A stretch of 64,000 nucleotides of DNA from an uncultured Bacteroidota bacterium (GCA_902609035.1 CACLQG010000006.1:1-64000), one strand, 5' to 3'; counted from the first letter of the stretch, positions 45,160-54,038 are shown. Translations and numbers: made by a program. Notes: generated by a model not told the origin, from the letters alone.

Positions 45160-46340
45160 TACAATTTGAAATAGTCGATATAGGTATCTAAATCTTTGTC
45201 TCCACGACCAGAACAATTGAATACGATGACCTCTTTGGGAGAAAATTTTCTTACATCTAGTGCAGCAAAGGCATGTGCTGTTTCTATGGCAGGAATGATA
45301 CCTTCCATTTGGGAGAGGGTCAAGCCCCAGTCCATCGCTCCTTGGTCAGGAATGGATATAAATTCCGCCCGCTTGGAACGGAAGAGGTTAGCATGCATGG
45401 GTCCTACACCGGGATAGTCAAGTCCAGCGGAAATGGAATAGGGTTCTGTAATTTGTCCGTCAGGGGTTTGCATTAGCAGTGTCTTACTGCCGTGGATGAT
45501 CCCTTCTTTACCCAAGGCCGAGGTAGCAGCGCTCTTACCTGAGTCAATACCTTTTCCCGCAGCTTCCACTGCAATGATGTTTACCCTTGGATCCTCTAAA
45601 AAATGGTAATAGAGTCCAGCAGCATTACTGCCTCCCCCAACGCAGGCAATGACATGATCTGGATAATCGCGCCCCTCTTTTTCCATCAATTGGGTTTTGG
45701 TCTCTTCACCGATAACTGATTGGAACCGCGCGACCATATCGGGATATGGGTGGGGCCCCACTACAGAGCCAATTATATAATGAGTATTGACAGGGTTATT
45801 GATCCAATCGCGAATGGCCTCGTTGGTCGCGTCTTTTAGGGTTTTACTTCCCGATTGGGCCGCCCTTACTTCTGCGCCTAGCATTTTCATTCGTGCCACG
45901 TTTGGTGCTTGGCGTTTAATGTCTAATGCTCCCATATAGACTATGCAATCTATGCCCATCAGGGCACAAACGGTCGCAGTGGCCACACCATGTTGTCCCG
46001 CACCAGTTTCTGCGATGATGCGATTTTTACCTAAACGTTGGGCCATCAATATCTGCCCGATGGTATTGTTGACCTTGTGGGCGCCTGTATGACACAAATC
46101 CTCTCTTTTGAGGTAAATTTTGGTGTTGTATTTTTCGGACAAGCGTCCTGCGAAATACAAAGGAGTGGGCCGGCCAACATATTCTTTAAGCAGGGATTGG
46201 AATTGTTTTTGAAAATCACCCGATTCGCTGATCTTGATATAATTTTGTCTTAATTCTTCTACATTTGGATATAGCATTTCGGGGATGTATGCCCCCCCAA
46301 AATCACCGTAAAATCCCTTTTCATCTACCTGATACTTCAT
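45159..46340 (-). CDS. trpB: Tryptophan synthase beta chain
   Basis: 393 residues. YVGRPTPLYFAGRLSEKYNT, then REDLCHTGAHKVNNTIGQIL with the PLP Lys, AETGAGQHGVATATVCALMG, CVGGGSNAAGLYYHF and the end VIVFNCSGRGDKDLDTY. This is the trpB1 type that partners TrpA. It joins indole with serine. Confidence 0.96.
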   Translation of the reverse strand: MKYQVDEKGFYGDFGGAYIPEMLYPNVEELRQNYIKISESGDFQKQFQSLLKEYVGRPTPLYFAGRLSEKYNTKIYLKREDLCHTGAHKVNNTIGQILMAQRLGKNRIIAETGAGQHGVATATVCALMGIDCIVYMGALDIKRQAPNVARMKMLGAEVRAAQSGSKTLKDATNEAIRDWINNPVNTHYIIGSVVGPHPYPDMVARFQSVIGEETKTQLMEKEGRDYPDHVIACVGGGSNAAGLYYHFLEDPRVNIIAVEAAGKGIDSGKSAATSALGKEGIIHGSKTLLMQTPDGQITEPYSISAGLDYPGVGPMHANLFRSKRAEFISIPDQGAMDWGLTLSQMEGIIPAIETAHAFAALDVRKFSPKEVIVFNCSGRGDKDLDTYIDYFKL

Positions 46341-46341
46341 T

Positions 46342-46950
46342 TTATAGTGTGGCTTTAAATTCCTTTATTAATTCTACGTTTTTTAGGGCGGGTTGGTCTT
46401 CAAATTTGCTGTTGATGTCCACCGCATAAATAGGCAAATTTAAGTTAATTATCGATGCGATGGCATTCTGATCTTCGGGTCCAATGCCTCCACTCAAAAA
46501 AAAAGGTTTTTCGGCAGGGTAGTCGCGTAAAATAGACCAGTCGAATCGGGTTCCGTTTCCGCCAGGTAATTCGCCCTTGGTATCGAATAAAAAATAATCA
46601 CAGACCGAATCGTAAGTTTCCAAACCCGAAAATTCAAAACTTTTACCGACGGGAAAGGCTTTGATGATTTCCAGCCCTGTGGCTTTTAGCTTTTTGCAAA
46701 AATCGGGGCTTTCTTTTCCATGGAGTTGTAGTGCTTGTAACTGGTGATTGGCGATAGTGTCCAAAATGTACTCTGCCGAGGCATCGACAAAAACGCCTGT
46801 TTTTTTGATGGAATGGGGTAATTGTGGGGTTGCATCACTTACAAACCTTTTGGAGTGTTCCCAGAAAATAAAACCCATGTAGTCTGGGGCCAAAGCCGAT
46901 AGGCTGGCGATATTATCTGGGGAACGCATGCCGCAAACTTTTAACTTCAT
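46342..46950 (-). CDS. trpF: Phosphoribosylanthranilate isomerase
   Basis: 202 residues from the ATG at 46950, chosen because it overlaps the trpC stop by 4 bases (ATGA); an ATG two codons upstream is also possible. LKVCGMRSPDNIASLSAL begins the TIM barrel with the catalytic Cys, and FFLSGGIGPEDQNAIA binds phosphate. It is a separate polypeptide, not fused to TrpC. Confidence 0.94.
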   Translation of the reverse strand: MKLKVCGMRSPDNIASLSALAPDYMGFIFWEHSKRFVSDATPQLPHSIKKTGVFVDASAEYILDTIANHQLQALQLHGKESPDFCKKLKATGLEIIKAFPVGKSFEFSGLETYDSVCDYFLFDTKGELPGGNGTRFDWSILRDYPAEKPFFLSGGIGPEDQNAIASIINLNLPIYAVDINSKFEDQPALKNVELIKEFKATL

Positions 46951-47732
46951 GAGCATATATTATTTATGAATTCCGCCACAGCGGGTCCTGGAGCCTCGGT
47001 TTTCATAAAGTTCTCTCCGATTAAAAAACCTTGAAATCCAAATGGTTTCAAAGCCTTTATGGCAGCAACAGCACTGATGCCACTTTCGGAGACTTTTACA
47101 AAGTCATCTGGAATTTCATTAGCTAATTTTTTACTTGTTTCTAAACTGACCTCAAAAGTCTTTAGATTGCGGTTGTTTACCCCTAGCATATCCAAAGAGG
47201 GCATAAGTCCCTTTTGAAGTTCTTCTGAATTGTGTACTTCCAGCAAAACTTCGAGCCCCAAAATTTGAGCGGTTTCAGACAAGGATTTGATCTGCTGGCG
47301 GTCTAGCACCGCAGCGATCAAGAGGATAACGTCAGCCCCGTGGGCCTTGGCCTCTATGATTTGGTACTCCTCGATGATAAATTCTTTCCTCAATAAGGGA
47401 AGGTCGCAGACCGATCGTGCCACAGTCAAATCTTCCAGACTTCCTCCAAAATATTTGAGATCGGTCAGTACCGACATGCCACAGGCCCCCGCACTTTCAT
47501 AGCCTTGGGCAACTTCGTGAATAGATAGGCTGGTGTTGATCTTGTCCCGAGATGGAGAACGCCGTTTGTGTTCGGCGATGATGCCCGAAGGACTGCCTTT
47601 AAGGCGTTGTGCCAAAGAGAGGGTATCCCTGTTAAACATGGGGGATTGTTCCCAATATGCAGGAGGAAAAATCGTTTTACGTAGTTCTACCTCCTTTATT
47701 TTATCCATAATGATTTGGTCAAGAATCGTCAT
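46947..47732 (-). CDS. trpC: Indole-3-glycerol phosphate synthase
   Basis: 261 residues. IIAEHKRRSPSRDKI is the substrate-binding start, LRKEFIIEEYQIIEAKAHGAD the catalytic Lys region, and LGVNNRNLKTFEVSLETS and KVSESGISAVAAIKAL follow. It closes the indole ring. It overlaps trpD by 4 bases. Confidence 0.95.
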   Translation of the reverse strand: MTILDQIIMDKIKEVELRKTIFPPAYWEQSPMFNRDTLSLAQRLKGSPSGIIAEHKRRSPSRDKINTSLSIHEVAQGYESAGACGMSVLTDLKYFGGSLEDLTVARSVCDLPLLRKEFIIEEYQIIEAKAHGADVILLIAAVLDRQQIKSLSETAQILGLEVLLEVHNSEELQKGLMPSLDMLGVNNRNLKTFEVSLETSKKLANEIPDDFVKVSESGISAVAAIKALKPFGFQGFLIGENFMKTEAPGPAVAEFINNICS

Positions 47733-48724
47733 ACGGCACTGAGTTTTTGAAGGGTCTTAAAGGCTTTGTTGGCTTGTCCCAATAATAAGGATTCCATGGC
47801 TTTTTCATATCCCTCTTGAGGGGTACAATGCCTAGCGGTAGCAATGGCCATGGCAGCATTGGCGCAAACCACATTGTTTTGGGCCTCTGTGCCATTACCA
47901 TCCAGCACTGCTGTAAATATGGCTGCAGAGGAAGGGACATTGCCCCCCCCACTGATTTGTTTTTCGCTCAGTAGTGCAACCCCAAAATCTTGAGGAGTGA
48001 TGAGGCTTTCTCCACTGTTTCTGATCGCCTTGGCGGGGCCGGTCAATGAAATTTCGTCATAGCCGTCTAGCGCGTGTAATATGGTAAAGTTTTGATCCGT
48101 CTTTTGGAATAGGTAGCCATAGAGTCTAGCGAGTTCTAAATTAAAAACTCCAGTGAGTTGGTGTTGGGGAAAAGCTGGATTGACCAGTGGTCCGAGTATA
48201 TTAAAAAAAGTTTTTACCTCTAATTCTCTCCTGATCGGAGCTACGTTTTTCATAGCAGGGTGGAATAGTGGAGCGTGGAGATTGCAAATGCCTGCTTGGT
48301 CGATGCAGCGTTTGAGGAAGTCGGCATCATTAGAAAAATGTATGCCCAAATGTTCAAGGACATTACTAGAACCACAACCTGAGGATACCCCGTAATTACC
48401 GTGTTTGGCAACCTTTACACCAGCTCCTGCTGTTACAAAAGAGGCTAAGGTAGAGATGTTGAAAGTATCTTTCCCATCCCCACCAGTGCCGCACAAATCA
48501 ATTGGCGAAAAATCACTAATGTCGATCGCCAAACAAAGTTTTTGTAGTGCTTTTCTAAAGCCTTCTAGTTCTTCTAGGGTGATGTTACGCATCATGAATA
48601 CAGTTAAAAAAGCTGCAATTTGACTGGGATTGTATTTCCCCTCCGCAATACCCGTGAGTATGTTTTCTGCCTCTTGAGAGTCCAATGTTTCTTGTTGGCT
48701 CAGGCGATTAAGTATGGCTTTCAT
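47729..48724 (-). CDS. trpD: Anthranilate phosphoribosyltransferase
   Basis: 331 residues. DLCGTGGDGKDTFNISTLAS is the PRPP-binding motif, KVAKHGNYGVSSGCGSSNVLE follows, and FNILGPLVNPAFPQHQLTGV is the second block. The expected SAR segment around HGR reads HGN here. It attaches phosphoribose to anthranilate. It starts 4 bases after trpG. Confidence 0.95.
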   Translation of the reverse strand: MKAILNRLSQQETLDSQEAENILTGIAEGKYNPSQIAAFLTVFMMRNITLEELEGFRKALQKLCLAIDISDFSPIDLCGTGGDGKDTFNISTLASFVTAGAGVKVAKHGNYGVSSGCGSSNVLEHLGIHFSNDADFLKRCIDQAGICNLHAPLFHPAMKNVAPIRRELEVKTFFNILGPLVNPAFPQHQLTGVFNLELARLYGYLFQKTDQNFTILHALDGYDEISLTGPAKAIRNSGESLITPQDFGVALLSEKQISGGGNVPSSAAIFTAVLDGNGTEAQNNVVCANAAMAIATARHCTPQEGYEKAMESLLLGQANKAFKTLQKLSAV

Positions 48725-48728
48725 AATT

Positions 48729-49298
48729 TCAGCTATTGATCCAGTTTTCTAATATTTTTTTTCCATGTAATGTTAAAATGGATTCGGGGTGGAATTGTAC
48801 CGCTCTAATGGGAAGGCTTTTATGTCTAAAGGACATCAATTGTTGGTTTTCATCAAAAGAGGTGGCAATCAAATTTTCGGGTAGTGGAGTTTTAACTACC
48901 CATGAGTGATAGCGTCCCACCTCAAAAGTTTTGGGAAGTCCTTCAAATAAAACGTCTTCTTCGCTAACTTCTACAGGTGTGGCTACACCGTGAAAAACAG
49001 TGTCCAGATTGATCAGCGATGCTCCAAAAACTTCTCCTATGGCTTGCTGACCCAAACACACCCCGAGTATTTTTTTTGTTAGAGCGTATTTTTTGATAGT
49101 TTCTTTGAGTAGTCCCGCCTCGTCAGGAATACCAGGACCTGGTGAAAGCAATAGGTATTCATAGTTCTCAGGTTCAGAAAGGTCAAATTGATCATTGCGC
49201 TTAACCATTACCTCTGCTCCTAATTCTTCTAGATAATGGACCAGATTATAGGTGAAGGAGTCGTAATTATCAATGACAAATATTTTTTTCATGCTCAT
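48729..49298 (-). CDS. trpG: Anthranilate synthase component II (glutamine amidotransferase)
   Basis: 189 residues. FVIDNYDSFTYNLVHYLEELG opens the class I amidotransferase, GVCLGQQAIGEVFGASL holds the nucleophilic Cys, and VQFHPESILTLHG the His-Glu pair. It supplies ammonia to TrpE. The ATG overlaps the trpE stop by 4 bases. Confidence 0.95.
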   Translation of the reverse strand: MSMKKIFVIDNYDSFTYNLVHYLEELGAEVMVKRNDQFDLSEPENYEYLLLSPGPGIPDEAGLLKETIKKYALTKKILGVCLGQQAIGEVFGASLINLDTVFHGVATPVEVSEEDVLFEGLPKTFEVGRYHSWVVKTPLPENLIATSFDENQQLMSFRHKSLPIRAVQFHPESILTLHGKKILENWINS

Positions 49299-50698
49299 AA
49301 TTTTTCTGCCAGGGTAAGGGCTTTATCCAATGCGGCCAATTTGTTGTATACTTCTTGTAGTTCGTTTTCAGGGACTGATTTTGAGACTATGCCTGCCCCA
49401 GCTTGATAGTGGAGCTGCTGGTTTTTACTCATAAAGGAACGGATGACAATACAGTGATTGAAGTTACCATCAAAATCCATATAACCGAGTGCTCCACCGT
49501 AGGCATTACGCGCAGTGTTTTCGTAACGATCAATAAGTTGTATCGCCATATGCTTTGGTGCACCGCTAAGAGTTCCCGCAGGGAAAGTGTCGGCGACCAA
49601 TTGATAGGTTTTAGCTTTGGGTTTTAGGTATCCCGTTACCTTGGAAACCAAATGGATCACATGAGAGAAAAACTGTATTTCTCTATTTTTTTCAACCATT
49701 ACATTGGTTCCATTGCGACTGAGGTCGTTTCGAGCTAGGTCAACGAGCATTACATGCTCACTATTTTCTTTGGGATCGGCAGCCAAACACTCGGCCGAGT
49801 TGCGATCTTCTTCGTCATTTCCAGTCCTTTTGAATGTCCCAGCAATGGGATGGATCTCTGCTTTGCTTTCCTCTACCACCAATTGAGCTTCTGGTGAACT
49901 GCCAAAAATTTTGAAGTCGCCATAGTCAAAAAAGAAAAGGTAAGGGGATGGATTGATTGATCTGAGGGTACGATAAACGTTGAACTCGTCTCCTGTAAAC
50001 TCTTGAGAGAATCTTCTGGAAAGTACCAGCTGAAAAACATCTCCCCTAAAGCAGTGTTCCTTTGCTTTGTTGACCAAATTTATGAATTCCTCATCAGTGA
50101 GGTTGGAAGATTTACTTCCCTTTTTTTGAAAAGTATAGGCGGTAGTATTGGCCATTTTTAAGATTTTTTCGATTTGGTCTAAGTTATCAGAATTGTTGTA
50201 TGTATGTGAAAACAAATGTGCCTCATGGTTAAATAAACTTATGGCGATGATGTTTTGATAAACCGCGTAATAGATTTCAGGTAGGTTGAGGTTGCTCTTT
50301 TCTGGGTTTAGGGTCAAATGATCAAAGTGGGCAACCGCTTCATGGGCTATAAAACCAAACAACCCATTAGTGATGAACTTAAAGGGATATTTTTTAGATT
50401 CATATTGTTTTGCAAAACTCTCAACCAACTGGGGAACCTGATCTTTTTCTGTCAAGATCTTTTCATCTGCACTGCCGTCGGGAAAGGTATATTCTACTTT
50501 GCCTTGCGCAATACTGAGTGTAGCGATGGGATTGCAACAGATGTAGGAAAAATTATTGGCCCGTGCATCGAAGTCACTACTTTCCAGCAATAGGCTATGG
50601 GGGAATTGGTCCCTAATCTTCAGATATACGCTGACAGGTGTAAGTGTATCGGCTAGAATTTTTTTGTGCTTCGAATGTAATTTAAACCTTTGGCTCAT
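49295..50698 (-). CDS. trpE: Anthranilate synthase component I
   Basis: 467 residues. The N-terminal LLESSDFDARANNFSYICCNP has the LLES element that forms the tryptophan feedback site. The chorismate-binding half shows GDVFQLVLSRRFSQEF, HPIAGTFKRTGN, MLVDLARNDLSRNG, FPAGTLSGAPKHMAIQLID and the closing AGAGIVSKSVPENELQEV. So both allosteric inhibition and transcriptional attenuation are predicted. It is the first structural gene behind the attenuator. Confidence 0.96.
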   Translation of the reverse strand: MSQRFKLHSKHKKILADTLTPVSVYLKIRDQFPHSLLLESSDFDARANNFSYICCNPIATLSIAQGKVEYTFPDGSADEKILTEKDQVPQLVESFAKQYESKKYPFKFITNGLFGFIAHEAVAHFDHLTLNPEKSNLNLPEIYYAVYQNIIAISLFNHEAHLFSHTYNNSDNLDQIEKILKMANTTAYTFQKKGSKSSNLTDEEFINLVNKAKEHCFRGDVFQLVLSRRFSQEFTGDEFNVYRTLRSINPSPYLFFFDYGDFKIFGSSPEAQLVVEESKAEIHPIAGTFKRTGNDEEDRNSAECLAADPKENSEHVMLVDLARNDLSRNGTNVMVEKNREIQFFSHVIHLVSKVTGYLKPKAKTYQLVADTFPAGTLSGAPKHMAIQLIDRYENTARNAYGGALGYMDFDGNFNHCIVIRSFMSKNQQLHYQAGAGIVSKSVPENELQEVYNKLAALDKALTLAEKL

Positions 50699-50705
50699 GG
50701 TGTAT

Positions 50706-50739
50706 AATTAAAAAAGGCTTGTCGTGATGACAAGCCTTT
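50706..50739 (-). terminator. trp attenuator terminator (3:4 hairpin)
   Basis: An 11-base perfect stem aaaggcttgtc / gacaagccttt with a five-base atcac loop is followed on the minus strand by a T-run, 8 to 15 bases before the trpE ATG. Bases 50722-50728 of the loop and stem are the reverse complement of 50757-50763 near the leader stop codon, giving the alternative antiterminator (2:3). Confidence 0.92.
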
Positions 50740-50768
50740 AATATGGTTACAGCAGTATCACGAATTAT

Positions 50769-50816
50769 TTATTTCAATTCGTTCCACCAGCTTTTATTAT
50801 CTTTTTTTAAATTCAT
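50769..50816 (-). CDS. trpL: trp leader peptide with tandem Trp codons
   Basis: A 15-residue frame, MNLKKDNKSWWNELK, ends in TAA at 50769-50771, upstream of trpE. Two adjacent TGG codons (10 and 11) at 50784-50789 form the sensing site. The bases just after them (50776-50782) can pair with 50760-50766 as the 1:2 hairpin. A ribosome stalled at the Trp codons would cover strand 1 and free strand 2 for strand 3, so the terminator would not form when charged tRNA-Trp is scarce. Confidence 0.9.
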   Translation of the reverse strand: MNLKKDNKSWWNELK

Positions 50817-50820
50817 AGGA

Positions 50821-50850
50821 CAAATATATATCAAAAAAACTTTAATGCAA
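50821..50850 (-). promoter_or_regulatory. Promoter of the trp operon
   Basis: On the minus strand TTG (50848-50850) is followed after 19 bases by TATATTTG (50821-50828), a full match to the Bacteroidota -33/-7 layout. The trpL ATG begins only 4 bases beyond the -7 element, so the leader peptide would be translated from a leaderless or almost leaderless transcript. Confidence 0.75.
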
Positions 50851-50871
50851 CTTGAAGTCACTTTTTTAAGC

Positions 50872-51450
50872 TTAATTCCATTGAAGCTTGGCCTCAAGTT
50901 TGATATCATCTAAAATGAGCTTGTCACCAAGGTTTTCGAAAAAAGAACCTGAGCGGAAACGCACTTCGTATTTTGAACGATCAAAAGTCAGTTGAGCCTT
51001 AGCACTATTATTGTCTCCCAAGGTCATAGTAAACTCGACTGGGTGATGAATTCCCTTGATTGTCAGTTCACCGACCAGACTTTGGACTCCATTTTCGACT
51101 TTCGCCTTTTGCGTTATGGTCAAAATTGCCTCGGGATGTTTTTCTACACTAAAAAAGTCATCGGACTTTAGGTGTCTTGTCAGTTTTGCCTTTCCACCTC
51201 CACTGAGGTCTTCAACTGTCAGAGAGGTCATATTCACTAAAAAGTTTCCACTGGTGATGACCCCGTCTTGAAGGTTGATCTGTGCTTTTTTAAAATTCAG
51301 GTTTCCAAAATGAGTTTTTCCTGTAAGTTCCTCACCATACCAACGAAGATAGCTTTGCGATGAAAGTTGGTTTAGATTTTGAGCTTGACTAGAGCCAAAA
51401 GCCATTAAAACTAAACTGATTGATAAAAGGGATTTTAATTGTTTTTTCAT
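50872..51450 (-). CDS. YceI-family periplasmic lipid-binding protein
   Basis: 192 residues. A signal peptide (LLSISLVLMAFGSSQAQ, cut near 23) precedes the YceI lipocalin-like barrel: HFGNLNFKKAQINLQDGVITSGNFLVNMTSL (about 47-77), LTRHLKSDDFFSVEKHPEAI and VGELTIKGIHHPVEFTMTL are typical. The family binds isoprenoid-like lipids. It lies 17 bases downstream of the MarR regulator, in one operon. Confidence 0.92.
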   Translation of the reverse strand: MKKQLKSLLSISLVLMAFGSSQAQNLNQLSSQSYLRWYGEELTGKTHFGNLNFKKAQINLQDGVITSGNFLVNMTSLTVEDLSGGGKAKLTRHLKSDDFFSVEKHPEAILTITQKAKVENGVQSLVGELTIKGIHHPVEFTMTLGDNNSAKAQLTFDRSKYEVRFRSGSFFENLGDKLILDDIKLEAKLQWN

Positions 51451-51467
51451 GTTCTTGAATTATAAAA

Positions 51468-51899
51468 TTAATGATTTAAGGTGATTTTATTGATAAGACT
51501 TCTCAATGTTTTTTGGTCATCTAGGTTGAGGGGGGAAAGTATTTCAGCTTCTGTGTTTTGAATTTTGGTATCAAGTTGGGTTAAAAGATTCAATCCCTTA
51601 TCAGTGATGGTAATGTCAATTTTTCTTCTATTATTCTTACAAATTTTTCGACTTACTAGTTTTTTAACAATTAATTTATCGATTAGACGTGTGGTGTTGC
51701 TCATTTTGTGAATCATTCGTTTTTGAACCGTTTTTAAATTAGCTGGCTTTCCTTTGCGTCCTCTCAAAATTCTTAGTACATTGAACTGTTGAAGGGATAT
51801 ATCGAACGGTTTTAAGGTATTGCCAAGGAATTCCTCTGCCCTATTACCCGATTTGAGAATACCAACTACTGTATTTTTAGCTAATTCTAAAGATTCCAT
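51468..51899 (-). CDS. MarR-family transcriptional regulator
   Basis: 143 residues from the ATG at 51899; a TTG start further upstream would lie inside the operator palindrome. The winged helix is visible in ISLQQFNVLRILRGRKGKP, QKRMIHKMSNTTRLIDKLI and LVSRKICKNNRRKIDITITDKGL. It probably represses yceI and itself through the palindrome directly upstream. Confidence 0.9.
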   Translation of the reverse strand: MESLELAKNTVVGILKSGNRAEEFLGNTLKPFDISLQQFNVLRILRGRKGKPANLKTVQKRMIHKMSNTTRLIDKLIVKKLVSRKICKNNRRKIDITITDKGLNLLTQLDTKIQNTEAEILSPLNLDDQKTLRSLINKITLNH

Positions 51900-51913
51900 A
51901 ATTTGTTTATACA

Positions 51914-51933
51914 AATTTTGTATATACAAAATT
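51914..51933. promoter_or_regulatory. 20-base perfect palindrome, likely MarR operator
   Basis: AATTTTGTATATACAAAATT is an exact palindrome 15 bases upstream of the marR ATG and 32 bases upstream of the divergent rhodanese ATG. A partial extra half-site (tttatacaaa) adjoins it. The size and position suit a MarR dimer controlling both directions. Confidence 0.7.
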
Positions 51934-51964
51934 ATAAAAATATTTTAAAATAATAAATTTGGTT

Positions 51965-52270
51965 ATGGATTTACCACAAGAAGAATGGAAAAGTAATTTA
52001 GAAAAAGATGATAATGCTTTTTTGCTTGATGTCAGAACTCAAGAAGAATATGTCGAAGGACATATTCCCAATGCCAGCATATTGAATATCTATGATTCTC
52101 AAGTCTTTGTAGAGGGGATTAAATCTTTGGATACTTCAAAAAACTATTATGTGTATTGCCGGTCTGGAGTGAGAAGTGCCCAAGCTTGTCAGTTGATGAA
52201 TCAAATGGGCATTGAAAAAACCTATAATTTGTTAGGTGGTTTTATCGAATGGAAAGGAGAAACCGACTAG
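51965..52270 (+). CDS. Rhodanese-domain protein
   Basis: 101 residues, a single rhodanese domain from the ATG at 51965. FLLDVRTQEEYVEGHIPNAS, then the catalytic loop YVYCRSGVRSAQACQLM with Cys at about 71, and NLLGGFIEWKGE. It transfers sulfane sulfur. There is no signal peptide. Divergent from marR-yceI and possibly under the same operator. Confidence 0.9.
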   Translation: MDLPQEEWKSNLEKDDNAFLLDVRTQEEYVEGHIPNASILNIYDSQVFVEGIKSLDTSKNYYVYCRSGVRSAQACQLMNQMGIEKTYNLLGGFIEWKGETD

Positions 52271-52796
52271 ACTATTGCCCTAATTTTCTTGCCCCCGATC
52301 GAAATGAATGAGGATTTTTTTAATTTTATATAATTTTTTTAAAAACTTTTATACAAACCCTTTCAAAACTTGGTATGGTATTACATTTAGAACTGTGAAA
52401 TCTGGTATTCGCAAATGGATTATAAAACCACCACTTAAGAAATGAAAAGTGTAGATTTGAAAAAACTTTTGGATTGTCGGATTTTTCGAAAACCCACTAT
52501 ACCTTAGATAATAACTGGTGTTTCGCACCTCTAGGGTTCGTCACAATCTTTTTTTGAGTTAATTTAGATTTATAAGCTAATTTTATCCAATTTACTTATG
52601 CTCTAAAATAAGCTATATCTTGAGGAAAATCATTATTTGGATACATGCGCTGAGAGTTAAAGATAATATCGTTAAATAAGGTTTTTCAACGCTAAGGTTT
52701 AGCCTGAAAACAGCCCTTGATCATAAAATTTATTGCGACAAAAAAAGATTTTTTGGTTGTGCCGTTGGGTTTCATTTTTAGTTATATCTTTAACTA
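52271..52796. other. 525-base gap, nothing convincing
   Basis: Both strands are broken by stops. The longest start-led piece is a 21-codon frame from an ATG at about 52442 (MKSVDLKKLLDCRIF...). It ends in TAG and I cannot assign it. The pspC promoter occupies the right end. Confidence 0.4.
52765..52792 (+). promoter_or_regulatory. Putative pspC promoter
   Basis: TTG at 52765-52767 and, after 17 bases, TATCTTTA at 52785-52792 resemble the Bacteroidota promoter. The ATG follows 4 bases later, so this would be another very short or absent 5' leader. Confidence 0.45.
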
Positions 52797-53024
52797 ATGA
52801 ATAATTTAAGTTCGTTGCGTCATTTTTTTGAAAAGTATGGCTTTGCTGTTTCCACCCGTTTGGCAGACAGCCTGGGTATGAATGTTAAAAGTGTACGACT
52901 CTTTTTTATATATGCCTCTTTTACGACCATAGTAGGAGGGTTTATAATTTATCTCACCCTTGCGTTTTGGCTAAAACTCAAAGACATGATCTACACCAAA
53001 AGAACTTCTGTATTCGATTTATAA
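52797..53024 (+). CDS. PspC-domain membrane protein
   Basis: 75 residues. FEKYGFAVSTRLADSLGMNVKSVRLFFIYASF and the membrane helix VGGFIIYLTLAFWLKLKD follow the PspC pattern (VAGLA..LGI....VRLLF...GGG...Y). The short single-domain form is common in Flavobacteriia. The family relates to envelope stress, with the exact role here unknown. Confidence 0.82.
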   Translation: MNNLSSLRHFFEKYGFAVSTRLADSLGMNVKSVRLFFIYASFTTIVGGFIIYLTLAFWLKLKDMIYTKRTSVFDL

Positions 53025-54038
53025 TTTGAAAATCTAAAGATCCAATTTAATTTCTCCTCAACTGACAATATTACTAATCTCTAAGTTGGATTCATAGGCT
53101 ATTATTTGTTACTGCACTATAAAGTGATAATTTATGCGCTCAACATGAAAGAAATTATATTGAGCAGGTTAGATTTTGATCAGATTGCCCCTATGACCTC
53201 CGCTACAAAATCCTTAAGTTATTTTTTATGATGATTAGCTTGTCGGTTTTTACTTATGGGATCAAATAGTTGATACATTTTGTTGTAACCAAAAACACAC
53301 TTAAAATAATTAAAAAACTAAACGTTTATATATTTATGTGTTAGTAATTGGTATTTGGTAACACAATATTTATTTATTCACCAATAACCCTATATTGTAA
53401 TTGAATAAAACCAAGGTTTTATTAATAGTGGAGAAAAATCATTTTTATACCTAGAGATGTAAGTCAGGATTGGTTATTCTAACAAGCGAATATTTAAAAA
53501 ACTAAATATTTAATAACTGCCTTACCTAATAATGTGGACAATTTATTTGTTGTTTTGTTTACCTGGAATCTCAACCAAAAGTTGTTGATCATTAATCGAT
53601 TAATAGAATTGGAAGATCAAAACAAAATCAAAAGTGATGAAGCCAACCAAATCATTATACAATATAAAATAATTAGGAGGTCATATTTAAATTTTATTGA
53701 TGCTTCCTAATTTATTTCGTTTTATTTAGGAATTTAACTGGTTGGAAAAAGACACTCCAAATCTTTAGTAGATTTCAATTGATGCCCTCTGAAAGAACTA
53801 AAATAAATTATTTTCCGATCTTAGTACTCGTAGAAAAATAAGTTGTAATCTAGAGGAAATAATAAATGATAATGGTCAATTGATCAATAATCTCGATTCA
53901 CACAACCAAACTAAATTATAAAGAAAGTTAATAGTTCATGGTAATGATTCACTCATTACTAAATCAAATTCTATGTTTAATTTGGATTAATTTGATATTC
54001 ACAATGTTTTTTGGATATTGCGTAAATAACTAAACTTT
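53025..54038. other. 1-kb gap with broken coding-like fragments
   Basis: No intact gene. The plus strand has a 58-codon open piece from GTG 53534 to TAA 53710 containing NQKLLIINRLIELEDQNKIK, followed in another frame by LFRNLTGWKKTLQIFSRFQLMPSERTK (part) ending about 53840. The last part faintly recalls the G.(T/N)PS.R motif of P27-type phage terminase small subunits. A further fragment from ATG 53144 gives 28 codons. These look like remnants of at least one frameshifted gene. Confidence 0.35.
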
